DNA from: JBDKVA01 sp039679375
Lineage (GTDB): Bacteria > Bacillota > Clostridia > Acetivibrionales > DTU013
NCBI GenBank assembly: GCA_039679375.1
Contig: JBDKVA010000207.1
Location: forward strand, 1-64,000
Length of the DNA stretch: 64,000 nucleotides
Reading direction: 5' to 3'
The notes below the pieces were generated by a model. The model ran no database searches. It worked only from the letters and a program-made list of their open reading frames with translations, and was not told where the DNA came from. The position numbers and the translations under genes are program-made. Positions within the stretch are counted from its first letter, which is position 1, and every line of letters begins with the position of its first letter. This document shows, piece after piece, positions 37,975 to 46,849 of this stretch.

Positions 37975-39537
37975 ATGGATGATACGATTGTGAAAAATCA
38001 AATAGATGAAATGATAGAAAAAATAGAAGAAACACGATTTTCCGACAGCAAGACAGCGCTTGACATGTCTTTTGAGGCATTGGCTTTAAGCAGGCAGAAG
38101 AATTATCCTCAGGCGGAGGCAATTCTGCTATTGAAAATCGGCAGTATTTACAGAAATATCAGCGAATATGAAAAAGCAATCGAATATGTTATGCTGTCGG
38201 TTCCATTGCTGGAATTGTATAATCTGGACTACCATCTATGCACAGCTTTTATATCATTCGGTAATATTTTTTTCAATTTGTCCTATTATGAAACAGCCTT
38301 TGACTACTATAACAGATCAGTTTATATTGCCACCAGGTATCAATTTTATGACAGACTCAGTATGGCTTACAACAACATTGGTGAAATATATAAAATGCTA
38401 TTGGATTATGATAAAGCCTTGTATTATTACAAAAAAAGCCTGGATGAAGATAAAAGGGTCGGATACAAAGCGTGTAAGGGATTTCCTTATGTTAATATTG
38501 CTGAAATCAATTATCTGGCCGGTAACTGCGATGAAGCGCTAAGACTCATTCGGATCGGCGATACGATGTTAAAACGGTATAATTATGAGTTGCTTCTATG
38601 CGAAGTTTATAAAATATACGCACAGATATATTGGAAACTGAAAAATTCCGACAAAGCCAGAGACTATTTTATACAGGCGCTTAAAGCTGCAGATGAGAAA
38701 ATGGCTTATGATTACAAGATCGGTATCCTTATATCGTATCATCAGTTTCTGGTTGAGAAGGAGCAAATGGGTGAAGCCATTGAAGCTTTGACAGATGCTT
38801 ATACTCTTTCTTCGGCAAACCATTTGCATGAAAAATCCATCCTGATATGCCAATACTTCACGGAAATTTATGAAAAAAAAGGAGATTACGAGACGGCCTT
38901 AAAATATTACAAGCTGTATATCTTTCATGATAGGGAGCAGTATAAGCAGCGAATCAGCCAAATAAGCGAGGGAATTGAATTAAGAATAAAAACGGAAGAA
39001 ATCAAGCTGCAGTCTGAAATAGATTCCCTTACCGGCATACCAAACCGAAGGAAATTCTTCCAGTTCATAAAATCGGAATGGGAGCGTTCAATTAAATATA
39101 GCTATACTTTATCACTCATTATGATCGATATCGACTTTTTTAAGGAGTTTAACGACAGTTACGGCCACCCTGAAGGCGATAAGTGCCTGATAACAATTGC
39201 CAATCTTATGACCGGATTGACAGATAAAAATTTTTTATTATCCCGCTTTGGCGGCGACGAATTTATTGCTGTCCTGCCACAGACCTCCATCGCCGTAGCT
39301 AATGCTTTTGCAGAATTGTTGCGGCAGGCGGTTGTGAATGAAAAAATCGGCCACCGGTACTCATTGGTATCGGATTATGTGACAATTACGCTGGGCGTTG
39401 CTTCCGTGGTTCCGACTGAAGGCATGAACCTGAATGATTTTATCAAGCTGGCCGATGACGCTTTGTATCATGCAAAAAGAAATGGTCGTAACAAGGTGAG
39501 CGGGAAGGAAATGCATGCCTATGGATACAATAAATGA
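37975..39537 (+). CDS. TPR-GGDEF diguanylate cyclase, copy 1
   Basis: 520 residues from the ATG at 37975 (GAAAGG upstream); the frame opens at 37906, but the paralogues support the later start. About seven tetratricopeptide-like helix pairs fill residues 1-345 (for example YNNIGEIYKMLLDYDKALYY), then a GGDEF domain with DIDFFKEFNDSYGH, intact RFGGDEF and LADDALYHAKRNGRN. No RxxD inhibitory site precedes GGDEF. No membrane segment: a soluble enzyme making c-di-GMP, probably gated by a protein or peptide bound to the TPR part. A TATAAT at 37873-37878 may be its -10. First of three overlapping paralogues. Confidence 0.9.
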   Translation: MDDTIVKNQIDEMIEKIEETRFSDSKTALDMSFEALALSRQKNYPQAEAILLLKIGSIYRNISEYEKAIEYVMLSVPLLELYNLDYHLCTAFISFGNIFFNLSYYETAFDYYNRSVYIATRYQFYDRLSMAYNNIGEIYKMLLDYDKALYYYKKSLDEDKRVGYKACKGFPYVNIAEINYLAGNCDEALRLIRIGDTMLKRYNYELLLCEVYKIYAQIYWKLKNSDKARDYFIQALKAADEKMAYDYKIGILISYHQFLVEKEQMGEAIEALTDAYTLSSANHLHEKSILICQYFTEIYEKKGDYETALKYYKLYIFHDREQYKQRISQISEGIELRIKTEEIKLQSEIDSLTGIPNRRKFFQFIKSEWERSIKYSYTLSLIMIDIDFFKEFNDSYGHPEGDKCLITIANLMTGLTDKNFLLSRFGGDEFIAVLPQTSIAVANAFAELLRQAVVNEKIGHRYSLVSDYVTITLGVASVVPTEGMNLNDFIKLADDALYHAKRNGRNKVSGKEMHAYGYNK

Positions 39538-41074
39538 TAAAAAGAAAATCGACAATATGCTTGATCATATTGAGAAGATAAGGTTTTCAGATAGTAAAGC
39601 TGCGATGGATATTGCGCTAAATGCATTAGAATTAAGCAAAGAAATTAATTACCCTCAGGCCGAATCAATACTGTTGCTTAAGATCGGCGGTATTTATGTC
39701 AATATCGGTGAATATGCCAAAGCTACCGATTACATATCAGTGTCTATTCCCTTGCTGGAACTGTATAATCTGCAGTATCACATATGTACGGCTTATTTAA
39801 CTCTCGGAGCGATATTTTACCAGATATCCGGTTACGAAGCAGCATTTGATTATTTCAGCAAATCAGCAGATATAGCAAAGAGATTTCAGTTTACGGATAT
39901 GCTTAGCATTACCTATAATAATATTGGCGCAGTGTGCAGAAAATTGCTGGATTATGAAAAAGCATTGCTCTATTACCAAAAAAGCTACGAAGAGGATAAG
40001 AAGACAGGCTTCTCATCATGCAAAGGCGTATACTATGAGAACACTGCCGAGATTTATTATCTGACGGGAGATTATGACAAAGCGCTGGAGCATGCAACGA
40101 TAGCAATTGAAAAAATGAAGAGCATAAAATATGATAATGCGCTTTGTGAAGTATATGAGACTTTAGCTCTTGTTTACTGGAAACTGAACAAATATGAGGA
40201 AGCCGGCAGTTATTTCTCCAAAGCGCTGGATATTGCAGAAAATAAAATGGTGTATAGCTGCAAAATAAGCGTGCTTATAAACTATCACCAGTTTTTAACC
40301 GAACAGGGGCAAACCGATCCGGCAGTGAAGGCGTTAACGGAAGCATACACATTGGCTAAGACAAATAATCTGCATGAAAAATCAATTATTATATGCGGGC
40401 TTTTTTCTGAAATGTATGATAAGTGTAATAACATGGAAGCGTCTCTTAATTACCATAAATTATATGTTTATCATAATCAGCAGCTTCAAAAGGATCGATT
40501 GAATCAAATAACAGAAGGGATCAAATTGAGAATCAAGACAGAGGAGATCAGGCAGCAGTCGGAATTTGATCCATTAACCGGCATACCAAACCGGCGCAGG
40601 TTTGTTCAATTTATAAATTCCGAATGGGAGCTTTCCAAATTGCAAAACAAGCCGCTTTCAATTATTATGCTGGATATAGACTTTTTTAAAGAATTTAATG
40701 ATATTTATGGGCATCCTGAAGGAGATAAATGCTTGATATCTATTACCGCATGTTTAGCCGGATTGCTGAAAAATAACTATTTACTCGCCCGATATGGAGG
40801 AGATGAGCTTATTACTGTTTTACCAAACACATCCCTTGCAGAGGCGGCTGAGTTTGCCGAAGCTATGCGGCAGGCTGTGCTGAATGAAAAGATATGTCAT
40901 TCGCGTTCAACTGTATCCGATTATGTTACCATAACTCTTGGCGTGGCTTCAGCCGTACCCTCCGATAATTTAAAGCCGGATGATTTTATCAAACAAGCTG
41001 ATGACGCCCTATATGATGCAAAAAGAAGAGGAAGAAACAAAGTGTGCAGGAAGGCTTATAACCATGATAAATGA
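39515..41074 (+). CDS. TPR-GGDEF protein, copy 2 (GGDEL)
   Basis: About 519 residues. Same plan as copy 1: TPR helices to ~residue 335, then DIDFFKEFNDIYGH and QADDALYDAKRRGRN, but the signature reads RYGGDEL, with Leu replacing the usual Phe. Activity is therefore uncertain, though the metal-binding residues remain. The start at 39515 overlaps copy 1 by 23 bases; an ATG at 39521 is also possible. GGGAAGGA in the end of copy 1 is its ribosome site. Confidence 0.88.
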   Translation: MPMDTINDKKKIDNMLDHIEKIRFSDSKAAMDIALNALELSKEINYPQAESILLLKIGGIYVNIGEYAKATDYISVSIPLLELYNLQYHICTAYLTLGAIFYQISGYEAAFDYFSKSADIAKRFQFTDMLSITYNNIGAVCRKLLDYEKALLYYQKSYEEDKKTGFSSCKGVYYENTAEIYYLTGDYDKALEHATIAIEKMKSIKYDNALCEVYETLALVYWKLNKYEEAGSYFSKALDIAENKMVYSCKISVLINYHQFLTEQGQTDPAVKALTEAYTLAKTNNLHEKSIIICGLFSEMYDKCNNMEASLNYHKLYVYHNQQLQKDRLNQITEGIKLRIKTEEIRQQSEFDPLTGIPNRRRFVQFINSEWELSKLQNKPLSIIMLDIDFFKEFNDIYGHPEGDKCLISITACLAGLLKNNYLLARYGGDELITVLPNTSLAEAAEFAEAMRQAVLNEKICHSRSTVSDYVTITLGVASAVPSDNLKPDDFIKQADDALYDAKRRGRNKVCRKAYNHDK

Positions 41075-42596
41075 AAGCGCTCGAAAACAAATAGATGATA
41101 TGATTGAGGATATTGAGAAAATTATCTATGCAGATAATAAAACGGCTTTGGAAAAAGCGCAATATGCGTACAAATTGAGCAAAGAAGCCGATTACCCACA
41201 GGGAGAAGCGATTTTACAGTTAAAGATGGGTTTTATTTATTCAAATATTAGTGAATACACAAAAGGTATTGATTACATCATGGCATCCATTCCAATGCTT
41301 GAGGCTTATAATTTGAATTATCATATTTGTTCCGCCTTTATTATGCTTGGTAATGTTTTTCTTGAATTAGCTAATTACGAAACAGCTTTCGATTATTATA
41401 ACAAATCGGTTTATATAGCCAGGAAGCACCAGCTTTCCGGCAGGCTTAGTATAGCATACAATAATATAGGCGAAATCTATAAAAATTTATCAAACTATGA
41501 AAAGGCGATATACTATTATGAGAAAGGGCTCTCAGTGGATCAGCTCATGGCCTGCAAGGGGATAGCCCATCTCAACCTGGCGGAAATCAATTATTCCAGG
41601 GCAAATTACGATGAGGCTCTAAGGCTTCTTCCTATTGCACTTGAATTGCTGACAAAATATAATTACGAAATTCATTTTTGCGAAATTTATAAGATATATG
41701 CGCTTGTTTACTGGAAGCTCAAGGATTATGAAAAGGCAGAGCGCTATTTTTTGGAAGCCATTAATATAGCAAATGAAAAATCAGTATACTTTAACAAAAT
41801 CAACATACTGATACAGTATCACCAGTTTTTAGAGGAACAGGAGCAAAATGAACGGGCTGTTACTGTATTGACCGACGCCTATTCACTTTCTATAGCAAAC
41901 AACATCAATGAAAAATCTCTTGAAATATGCTTTCATTTTACCCAAATGTATGAAAAGGTCAATGACAAGGACTCAGCATTGAAATATTACAAGCTTTATA
42001 TATATCATAATCAGGAGCAGCTGAAGGAGAGAAATAAACAAATCAAAGAGGGCATCAGCTTAAGAGTAAGGACAGATGAAATCAAACTGCAATCGGAAAT
42101 TGATGCGCTGACCGGCATACCAAACCGCAGGAAATTCCTTCAGTATTACAGCAAGCAGTGGTCGAACTCAAAATTGCAGGGCTATTCAATGGCACTGATC
42201 ATGATGGATATCGATTTTTTCAAAGAATATAATGATAATTATGGCCACATTGAAGGGGATAAATATCTGAACAGAATTGCCACTTTATTGACAGAACGGT
42301 TGGGAAACCAGAATTTCCTGTCTCGCTACGGTGGGGATGAATTCATTGCTGTCATTCCGAATACGGATCTGCGTAGTGCGGTTGAAGTAGCGGAATCTTT
42401 GCGTCAAGCTGTAATGGCTGAAAAAATCGAGCACAAACATTCGGAAATATCCGAATATGTCACGATGACATGCGGTGTGGCAGCTATTGTTCCAAATGAT
42501 GAAAAAGATGCAGACAGCCTGGTCAAGCAAGCAGATGATGCATTGTATGAGGCCAAGAAAAACGGGCGGAACAGGGTAATGAGTTATTGCGAGTAA
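41064..42596 (+). CDS. TPR-GGDEF diguanylate cyclase, copy 3
   Basis: 510 residues from the ATG at 41064 (GGAAGG upstream; the frame is open from 40980 inside copy 2). TPR-like repeats, then DIDFFKEYNDNYGH, intact RYGGDEF and QADDALYEAKKNGRN. No RxxD site. It overlaps copy 2 by 11 bases. The closest match of its N-terminus is copy 1 (KQIDDMIEDIEK versus NQIDEMIEKIEE), so the cluster arose by tandem duplication. Confidence 0.9.
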   Translation: MINESARKQIDDMIEDIEKIIYADNKTALEKAQYAYKLSKEADYPQGEAILQLKMGFIYSNISEYTKGIDYIMASIPMLEAYNLNYHICSAFIMLGNVFLELANYETAFDYYNKSVYIARKHQLSGRLSIAYNNIGEIYKNLSNYEKAIYYYEKGLSVDQLMACKGIAHLNLAEINYSRANYDEALRLLPIALELLTKYNYEIHFCEIYKIYALVYWKLKDYEKAERYFLEAINIANEKSVYFNKINILIQYHQFLEEQEQNERAVTVLTDAYSLSIANNINEKSLEICFHFTQMYEKVNDKDSALKYYKLYIYHNQEQLKERNKQIKEGISLRVRTDEIKLQSEIDALTGIPNRRKFLQYYSKQWSNSKLQGYSMALIMMDIDFFKEYNDNYGHIEGDKYLNRIATLLTERLGNQNFLSRYGGDEFIAVIPNTDLRSAVEVAESLRQAVMAEKIEHKHSEISEYVTMTCGVAAIVPNDEKDADSLVKQADDALYEAKKNGRNRVMSYCE

Positions 42597-42669
42597 AACG
42601 GAAATTTGAATGCAAATAAAACGGTTGAAATTACCGTACAATTTTAGGAAAAATAAGGAGGCGGCCGGA

Positions 42670-43311
42670 TTGGAAAAGGTTTATACGATCAGAAAAATAA
42701 AGGAAGCAGGATCGGTCCGGGGTATTAATTGGGACAAGACCGATAGAGCGGATATAGATTGTTATCCGTGGGATCAGAATGGCTATAAGCCAAAGACGGA
42801 AGCAAGGGTCGCATATGACGCGAAGGGTTTTCATGTATTGCTTTTATCTTATGAGAAGGAGATCATGGCAACCCGTGAAAAGCAGAACGACGCAGTATAC
42901 AGGGACAGCTGCATGGAATTTTTCTTCAAACCGGATCTGGAAAAGGACGGCAGATATTTTAATTTTGAGTTCAACCCGCTGGGAACTTTAACTTTGGGCT
43001 TGGGCAGCGGCAGGAATGACCGTATCAGGCTTGCTGATAATGAAATATTTCAAATCCGTACTTCCGTTACTAAAGATACTATAAAAAATTATACCGGCCC
43101 ATTTTGGAGCATTCAATTCATGATACCATTTGAGTTTATTGAAAGGCATTTTGGAAAGCTTGGCTTCGGGCCCGGCATGAAAATGACAGGAAACTTTCAA
43201 AAATGTGCGGAAGATACGGAATATCCGCATCATGGCTGCTGGAATGAAATTACAAGCAAAGCTCCCGATTTTCACAGGCCGGAATGCTTTGGCAGCTTGA
43301 TCCTTGCATAG
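42670..43311 (+). CDS. CBM9-like carbohydrate-binding protein
   Basis: 213 residues from a TTG start that sits 7 bases after AAGGAGG; an in-frame ATG at 42610 lacks such a site. The fold resembles family 9 carbohydrate-binding domains: WDQNGYKPKTEARVAYD, DSCMEFFFKPD, RYFNFEFNPLGTL and a final HRPECFGSLIL. There is no signal peptide or membrane segment and no catalytic partner domain, so a cytoplasmic sugar- or polymer-binding role is inferred. It starts 73 bases after the last TPR-GGDEF gene, in the same direction. Confidence 0.8.
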   Translation: MEKVYTIRKIKEAGSVRGINWDKTDRADIDCYPWDQNGYKPKTEARVAYDAKGFHVLLLSYEKEIMATREKQNDAVYRDSCMEFFFKPDLEKDGRYFNFEFNPLGTLTLGLGSGRNDRIRLADNEIFQIRTSVTKDTIKNYTGPFWSIQFMIPFEFIERHFGKLGFGPGMKMTGNFQKCAEDTEYPHHGCWNEITSKAPDFHRPECFGSLILA

Positions 43312-43384
43312 GAGTTTTTAATCTTACGTATGAGGCAGAAACCGTGCAATATGCGTATGTTTTGATGGAGTAAACCGGATAAGA

Positions 43385-43410
43385 ACAGCTGCCATGTTAC
43401 TGGCAGCTGT
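43385..43410 (-). terminator. Inverted repeat at the sigK end
   Basis: ACAGCTGCCA and TGGCAGCTGT form a perfect 10-bp stem with a 6-base loop containing the sigK stop codon. It is followed on the minus strand only by a weak T-rich tract. It probably ends sigK and the convergent CBM9 transcript. Confidence 0.55.
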
Positions 43411-44137
43411 CGGGTTTCAATTCCTTGCTCAATTTTTTTATGGCTTTCTTTTCTATGCGCGATACATAGGAACGGGATATTCCAAGCATACCCGCTATTT
43501 CTCTCTGTGTTTTGCTGGTGCCGTTCAGCAGGCCGTATCTCAATTCGAGTACTGTTTTCTCACGATTTTTCAGAACTGCCCTCATCTTATTGTACAGACG
43601 TTTTACCTGTATTTTTAGCTCCACCTCATCCAAAACCGAATCAGTCTCATTGCCTATCACGTCAATGAGCGTAATTTCGTTGCCTTCACGGTCAACGCCG
43701 ATAGGATCGTGAAGAGACACCTCGCTCTGTATTTTTTTTGCCGACCTGATTTGCATCAATATTTCATTTTCTATGCATCGGGCTGCATATGTCGCAAGTC
43801 TGGTGCCTTTGGAAAGGTCGAAGGTCGAAATTGCTTTTATTAGTCCGATGGTGCCTATAGAGATGAGATCGTCGCTTTCACTGCTGAAGGTACTGTATTT
43901 TTTTACAATATGAGCTACAAGGCGGAGGTTTCTCTCGATAAGTGTATTTCTGGCTTCTTCACTTCCATTCTTGTATGCCTCGATATATTTCTGTTCTTCT
44001 TCGGCAGTTAACGGTTGCGGAAATGAGTTTGTGTTAGAAACATAGCCGAATTGGAAAAAAATACTGCCGAAAATATCATTTATCAAAGTAATTAAGAAGT
44101 GCAGCAAATTCAGCACCCCCGAAAAATTGGTCACCAT
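43397..44137 (-). CDS. sigK: Late mother-cell sporulation sigma factor SigK
   Basis: 246 residues. The hydrophobic pro-sequence (~residues 8-30) is cleaved in other spore formers to free active sigma-K. Region 2 shows RNLRLVAHIVKKY and DDLISIGTIGLIKAI; region 4 shows TQREIAGMLGISRSYVSRIEKKAIKKL. It drives coat and other late genes in the mother cell. The gene is continuous, with no skin-type prophage insertion. It is divergent from rpsB. Confidence 0.95.
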   Translation of the reverse strand: MVTNFSGVLNLLHFLITLINDIFGSIFFQFGYVSNTNSFPQPLTAEEEQKYIEAYKNGSEEARNTLIERNLRLVAHIVKKYSTFSSESDDLISIGTIGLIKAISTFDLSKGTRLATYAARCIENEILMQIRSAKKIQSEVSLHDPIGVDREGNEITLIDVIGNETDSVLDEVELKIQVKRLYNKMRAVLKNREKTVLELRYGLLNGTSKTQREIAGMLGISRSYVSRIEKKAIKKLSKELKPDSCQ

Positions 44138-44232
44138 ATAAGTATATGAGGGATTTTTAAAATAAATGCCTGTACATTTTTATATTTTACAGTTTTTTTC
44201 AACCGCATGTGCAAGAACATTTTCCAAAATGA

Positions 44233-44261
44233 TTGATAAATTATCTGCCGTGTGTTATACT
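44233..44261 (+). promoter_or_regulatory. Sigma-A promoter for rpsB
   Basis: TTGATA (44233-44238), 17-base spacer, TATACT (44256-44261): five of six matches at each hexamer. About 105 bases before rpsB. Confidence 0.75.
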
Positions 44262-44287
44262 ACATAACGATTAAAATACGCACACAG

Positions 44288-44350
44288 TTTGACGGCCGGA
44301 TAAGTGCCCGAGGGTCTTTCGTCTGAATGAAAGCTGTGGTGGTATAAACT
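44288..44350 (+). ncRNA. Possible structured leader of rpsB
   Basis: The transcript between promoter and start contains GC-rich text with a CTTTC...GAAAG hairpin and looks foldable. Ribosomal protein S2 leaders with autoregulation are known in Firmicutes, but a match to that family was not verified. Confidence 0.3.
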
Positions 44351-44367
44351 TAAGGAGGTTATATAAA

Positions 44368-45135
44368 ATGTCAGTTATTTCAATGAAACAGCTGCTGGAA
44401 GCCGGTGTCCATTTTGGTCATCAGACCAGGAGATGGAATCCCAAAATGGCCGAATACATCTTTACGGAGAGAAACGGCATCTACATTATTGATCTGCAGA
44501 AAACCGTCAAAAAAGTTGAAGAGGCTTACTTCTTCATAAGGGAAATCGCCATGAACGGCGAAGACGTTCTTTTTGTAGGTACCAAAAAGCAGGCTCAGGA
44601 TTCAATTAAAGAAGAAGCGGAAAGAAGCGGCCAGTATTATGTCAATGCCAGATGGCTCGGCGGCATGCTGACCAATTTCAAAACGATCCGCAAAAGAGTC
44701 GACAGGTTAAATCAAATTAACGAAATGGAAAAGAACGGTTTGTTTGAAGTATTGCCGAAGAAGGAAGTCATCAAGCTGAAAGGCGAGATGGAGAAGCTGG
44801 AAAAATACCTTGGCGGTATAAAGAACATGAAAAAAATACCGGGCGCCATGTTCGTTGTTGACCCCCGCAAAGAAAGAAATGCGATTCTCGAAGCCAGAAA
44901 GCTCGGTATACCTGTAGTAGCTATCGTTGATACAAACTGCGATCCGGATGAGGTTGATTATGTAATACCCGGAAATGACGATGCTATCAGAGCTGTCAAG
45001 CTGATTGCATCCAAGATGGCGGAAGCGATCATGGAAGGACGTCAGGGTGAACAGTTGTCAACTGACAATGCTGAAGCGGAAGAGAAAATAAATGAAGAAG
45101 ATGCCAAAGTCGAAGAGACGGTATCAGAAGCCTGA
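44368..45135 (+). CDS. rpsB: 30S ribosomal protein S2
   Basis: 255 residues; the S2 signatures VHFGHQTRRWNPKM and PGAMFVVDPRKERNAILEARKLGIPVVAIVDTNCDP are both present (split across the middle). The C-terminal ~30 residues are an acidic Glu-rich tail, common in clostridial S2. AAGGAGG precedes the ATG. First gene of the rpsB-tsf pair. Confidence 0.97.
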   Translation: MSVISMKQLLEAGVHFGHQTRRWNPKMAEYIFTERNGIYIIDLQKTVKKVEEAYFFIREIAMNGEDVLFVGTKKQAQDSIKEEAERSGQYYVNARWLGGMLTNFKTIRKRVDRLNQINEMEKNGLFEVLPKKEVIKLKGEMEKLEKYLGGIKNMKKIPGAMFVVDPRKERNAILEARKLGIPVVAIVDTNCDPDEVDYVIPGNDDAIRAVKLIASKMAEAIMEGRQGEQLSTDNAEAEEKINEEDAKVEETVSEA

Positions 45136-45144
45136 TAATGAAGC

Positions 45145-45226
45145 GTGCCCGGTTCCAGCCCGGACGCATGGGCGAGCAGCAGGCAAAGCCTGCGACCAGC
45201 CCCTCCCCCAACTCGGGATCGGGCAC
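45145..45226 (+). other. GC-rich folded element between rpsB and tsf
   Basis: GTGCCCGGTTCC pairs with GGATCGGGCAC across ~80 bases, enclosing a second hairpin GCAGGC-AAA-GCCTGC. There is no T-run. It may be an attenuator setting the S2 to EF-Ts ratio, or a dispersed palindromic element. Confidence 0.5.
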
Positions 45227-45292
45227 ATTTTCACGAATAAATATTGTATTGTTTAGTGAATAATATGATTATTATTGTTTGGAGGAATTTGG

Positions 45293-45940
45293 ATGATTAC
45301 TGCTGAAATGGTAAAACAACTCCGCGAAAGAACCGGAGCAGGAATGATGGATTGCAAAAAGGCTCTTACCGAAGCGGACGGTAATATAGACAAGGCTATT
45401 GAATTACTCAGGGAGAAAGGCTTGGCGGCAGCAGCAAAGAAGGCGGGCAGGATTGCAGCTGAAGGGCTTGTTGAAGCTTACATACATGGAAACGGCAGAA
45501 TTGGCGTACTTGTTGAAGTCAATGTGGAAACGGATTTTGCAGCTGCCAATGATGAATTCAAGCAGCTTGTGAAGGATATTGCCATGCAGATCGCCGCGGC
45601 AAATCCTGAATATGTAAGGAGAGAAGAAGTGCCGGCGGATGTGCTCGAGAAGGAGATGAACATCCTTAGAATACAGGCCAGGAACGAAGGCAAACCGGAA
45701 AAGATCATTGAAAAAATGGTTGAGGGCAGGATAGAAAAGTACTATAAGGAAACTTGCCTTTTGGAGCAGCCCTGGATCAAAGATCCTGACAAGACAATCA
45801 AACAGCTCGTTACGGAGAAGATAGCCGTTATAGGTGAAAACATCAATGTAAGAAGATTTGTAAGGTATGAAAGAGGAGAAGGATTGGCAAAGAAAGAAGA
45901 AAATTTTGCGGAAGAGGTAGCAAAGCAGATCGGTGGTTAA
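45293..45940 (+). CDS. tsf: Elongation factor Ts (short form)
   Basis: 215 residues from the ATG at 45293, after TGGAGGAA. UBA-like start (ITAEMVKQLRERTGAGMMDCKKAL), then the nucleotide-exchange core (GRIGVLVEVNVETDFAA). It recycles EF-Tu by releasing GDP. It is shorter than the ~290-residue Bacillus and E. coli forms, as in many Clostridia. Confidence 0.96.
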   Translation: MITAEMVKQLRERTGAGMMDCKKALTEADGNIDKAIELLREKGLAAAAKKAGRIAAEGLVEAYIHGNGRIGVLVEVNVETDFAAANDEFKQLVKDIAMQIAAANPEYVRREEVPADVLEKEMNILRIQARNEGKPEKIIEKMVEGRIEKYYKETCLLEQPWIKDPDKTIKQLVTEKIAVIGENINVRRFVRYERGEGLAKKEENFAEEVAKQIGG

Positions 45941-45953
45941 AAAATGAGGGAGC

Positions 45954-45979
45954 ATATAAATAATATGTTCCCTTTTTTT
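45954..45979 (+). terminator. Rho-independent terminator after tsf
   Basis: GGGAGCATAT and ATATGTTCCC (one G-U) form the stem; seven T follow. Separates rpsB-tsf from pyrH. Confidence 0.85.
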
Positions 45980-46089
45980 GAAATGAACTATGAAATGAAC
46001 TGAAAGAAAAATAAAATCTTTCGCTGTAATGATTCATGCAGCAGGAGTTTTCGATTTGGTGTAGAACAATAATTAGGGAGTGGGGTTGG

Positions 46090-46812
46090 ATGTGTATGAC
46101 GCCTAAGTACAGAAGAGTATTGATCAAGCTGAGCGGCGAAGCGCTTGCGGGAGATCAGAAGACCGGCATTGACACGGATACGCTTGGAACAATATCCGAC
46201 AAGATTAGTGAAGCTTACAAGCTGGGAGTTGAAATTTCCATTGTTGTAGGCGGCGGTAATTTCTGGAGGGGAAGAAGCGGTAAGGGTATGGACAGAACTA
46301 CAGCCGATCATATGGGTATGCTGGCTACTGTAATTAATTCACTTGCACTTCAGGACGCACTTGAGTCAAGAGGTATACCGACAAGAGTCCAGTCGGCTAT
46401 CGAAATGAGGCAGATTGCCGAACCGTACATAAGAAGGAAAGCTATTAAGCATCTTGAAGAAAAGAGGATTGTCATATTCGCATGTGGTACGGGAAATCCC
46501 TATTTTTCAACGGATACGGCGGCAGCACTTAGGGCGGCGGAAATTGATGCGGAAGTGATCCTGAAGGCAACGATGGTGGATGGGGTTTACAACTGCGATC
46601 CGAAGAAAAATATTGATGCTGTCAAATATGATAAGATCACATTTGCCGACGCACTGAACAAAAGGCTTGGTGTTGTAGATGCAACAGCACTTTCACTGTG
46701 TATGGAGAATAATATACCACTCATTGTTTTTGATTTGCTGAATTCGGAAAACATTATTAAGGTGGTATGTGGTGAGAACATAGGTACTACCATATATTCA
46801 ACCCTAAAATGA
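46090..46812 (+). CDS. pyrH: Uridylate kinase
   Basis: About 240 residues. Amino acid kinase fold: RVLIKLSGEALAGD, VVGGGNFWRG, DHMGMLATVINSLALQD, ACGTGNPYFSTDTAAALRA. It phosphorylates UMP to UDP in the cytoplasm. An ATG at 46096 gives the more usual N-terminus (TPKYRR), while the ATG at 46090 is nearer the GGGAGTGGGG ribosome site; both are possible. Confidence 0.96.
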   Translation: MCMTPKYRRVLIKLSGEALAGDQKTGIDTDTLGTISDKISEAYKLGVEISIVVGGGNFWRGRSGKGMDRTTADHMGMLATVINSLALQDALESRGIPTRVQSAIEMRQIAEPYIRRKAIKHLEEKRIVIFACGTGNPYFSTDTAAALRAAEIDAEVILKATMVDGVYNCDPKKNIDAVKYDKITFADALNKRLGVVDATALSLCMENNIPLIVFDLLNSENIIKVVCGENIGTTIYSTLK

Positions 46813-46849
46813 TGATACAGGTCCAAATTTTATACAAGGAGGTTTTAAT

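Noticed and set aside
43397..44137. Skin-type insertion in sigK
   Set aside because: The gene is continuous from pro-sequence to region 4.
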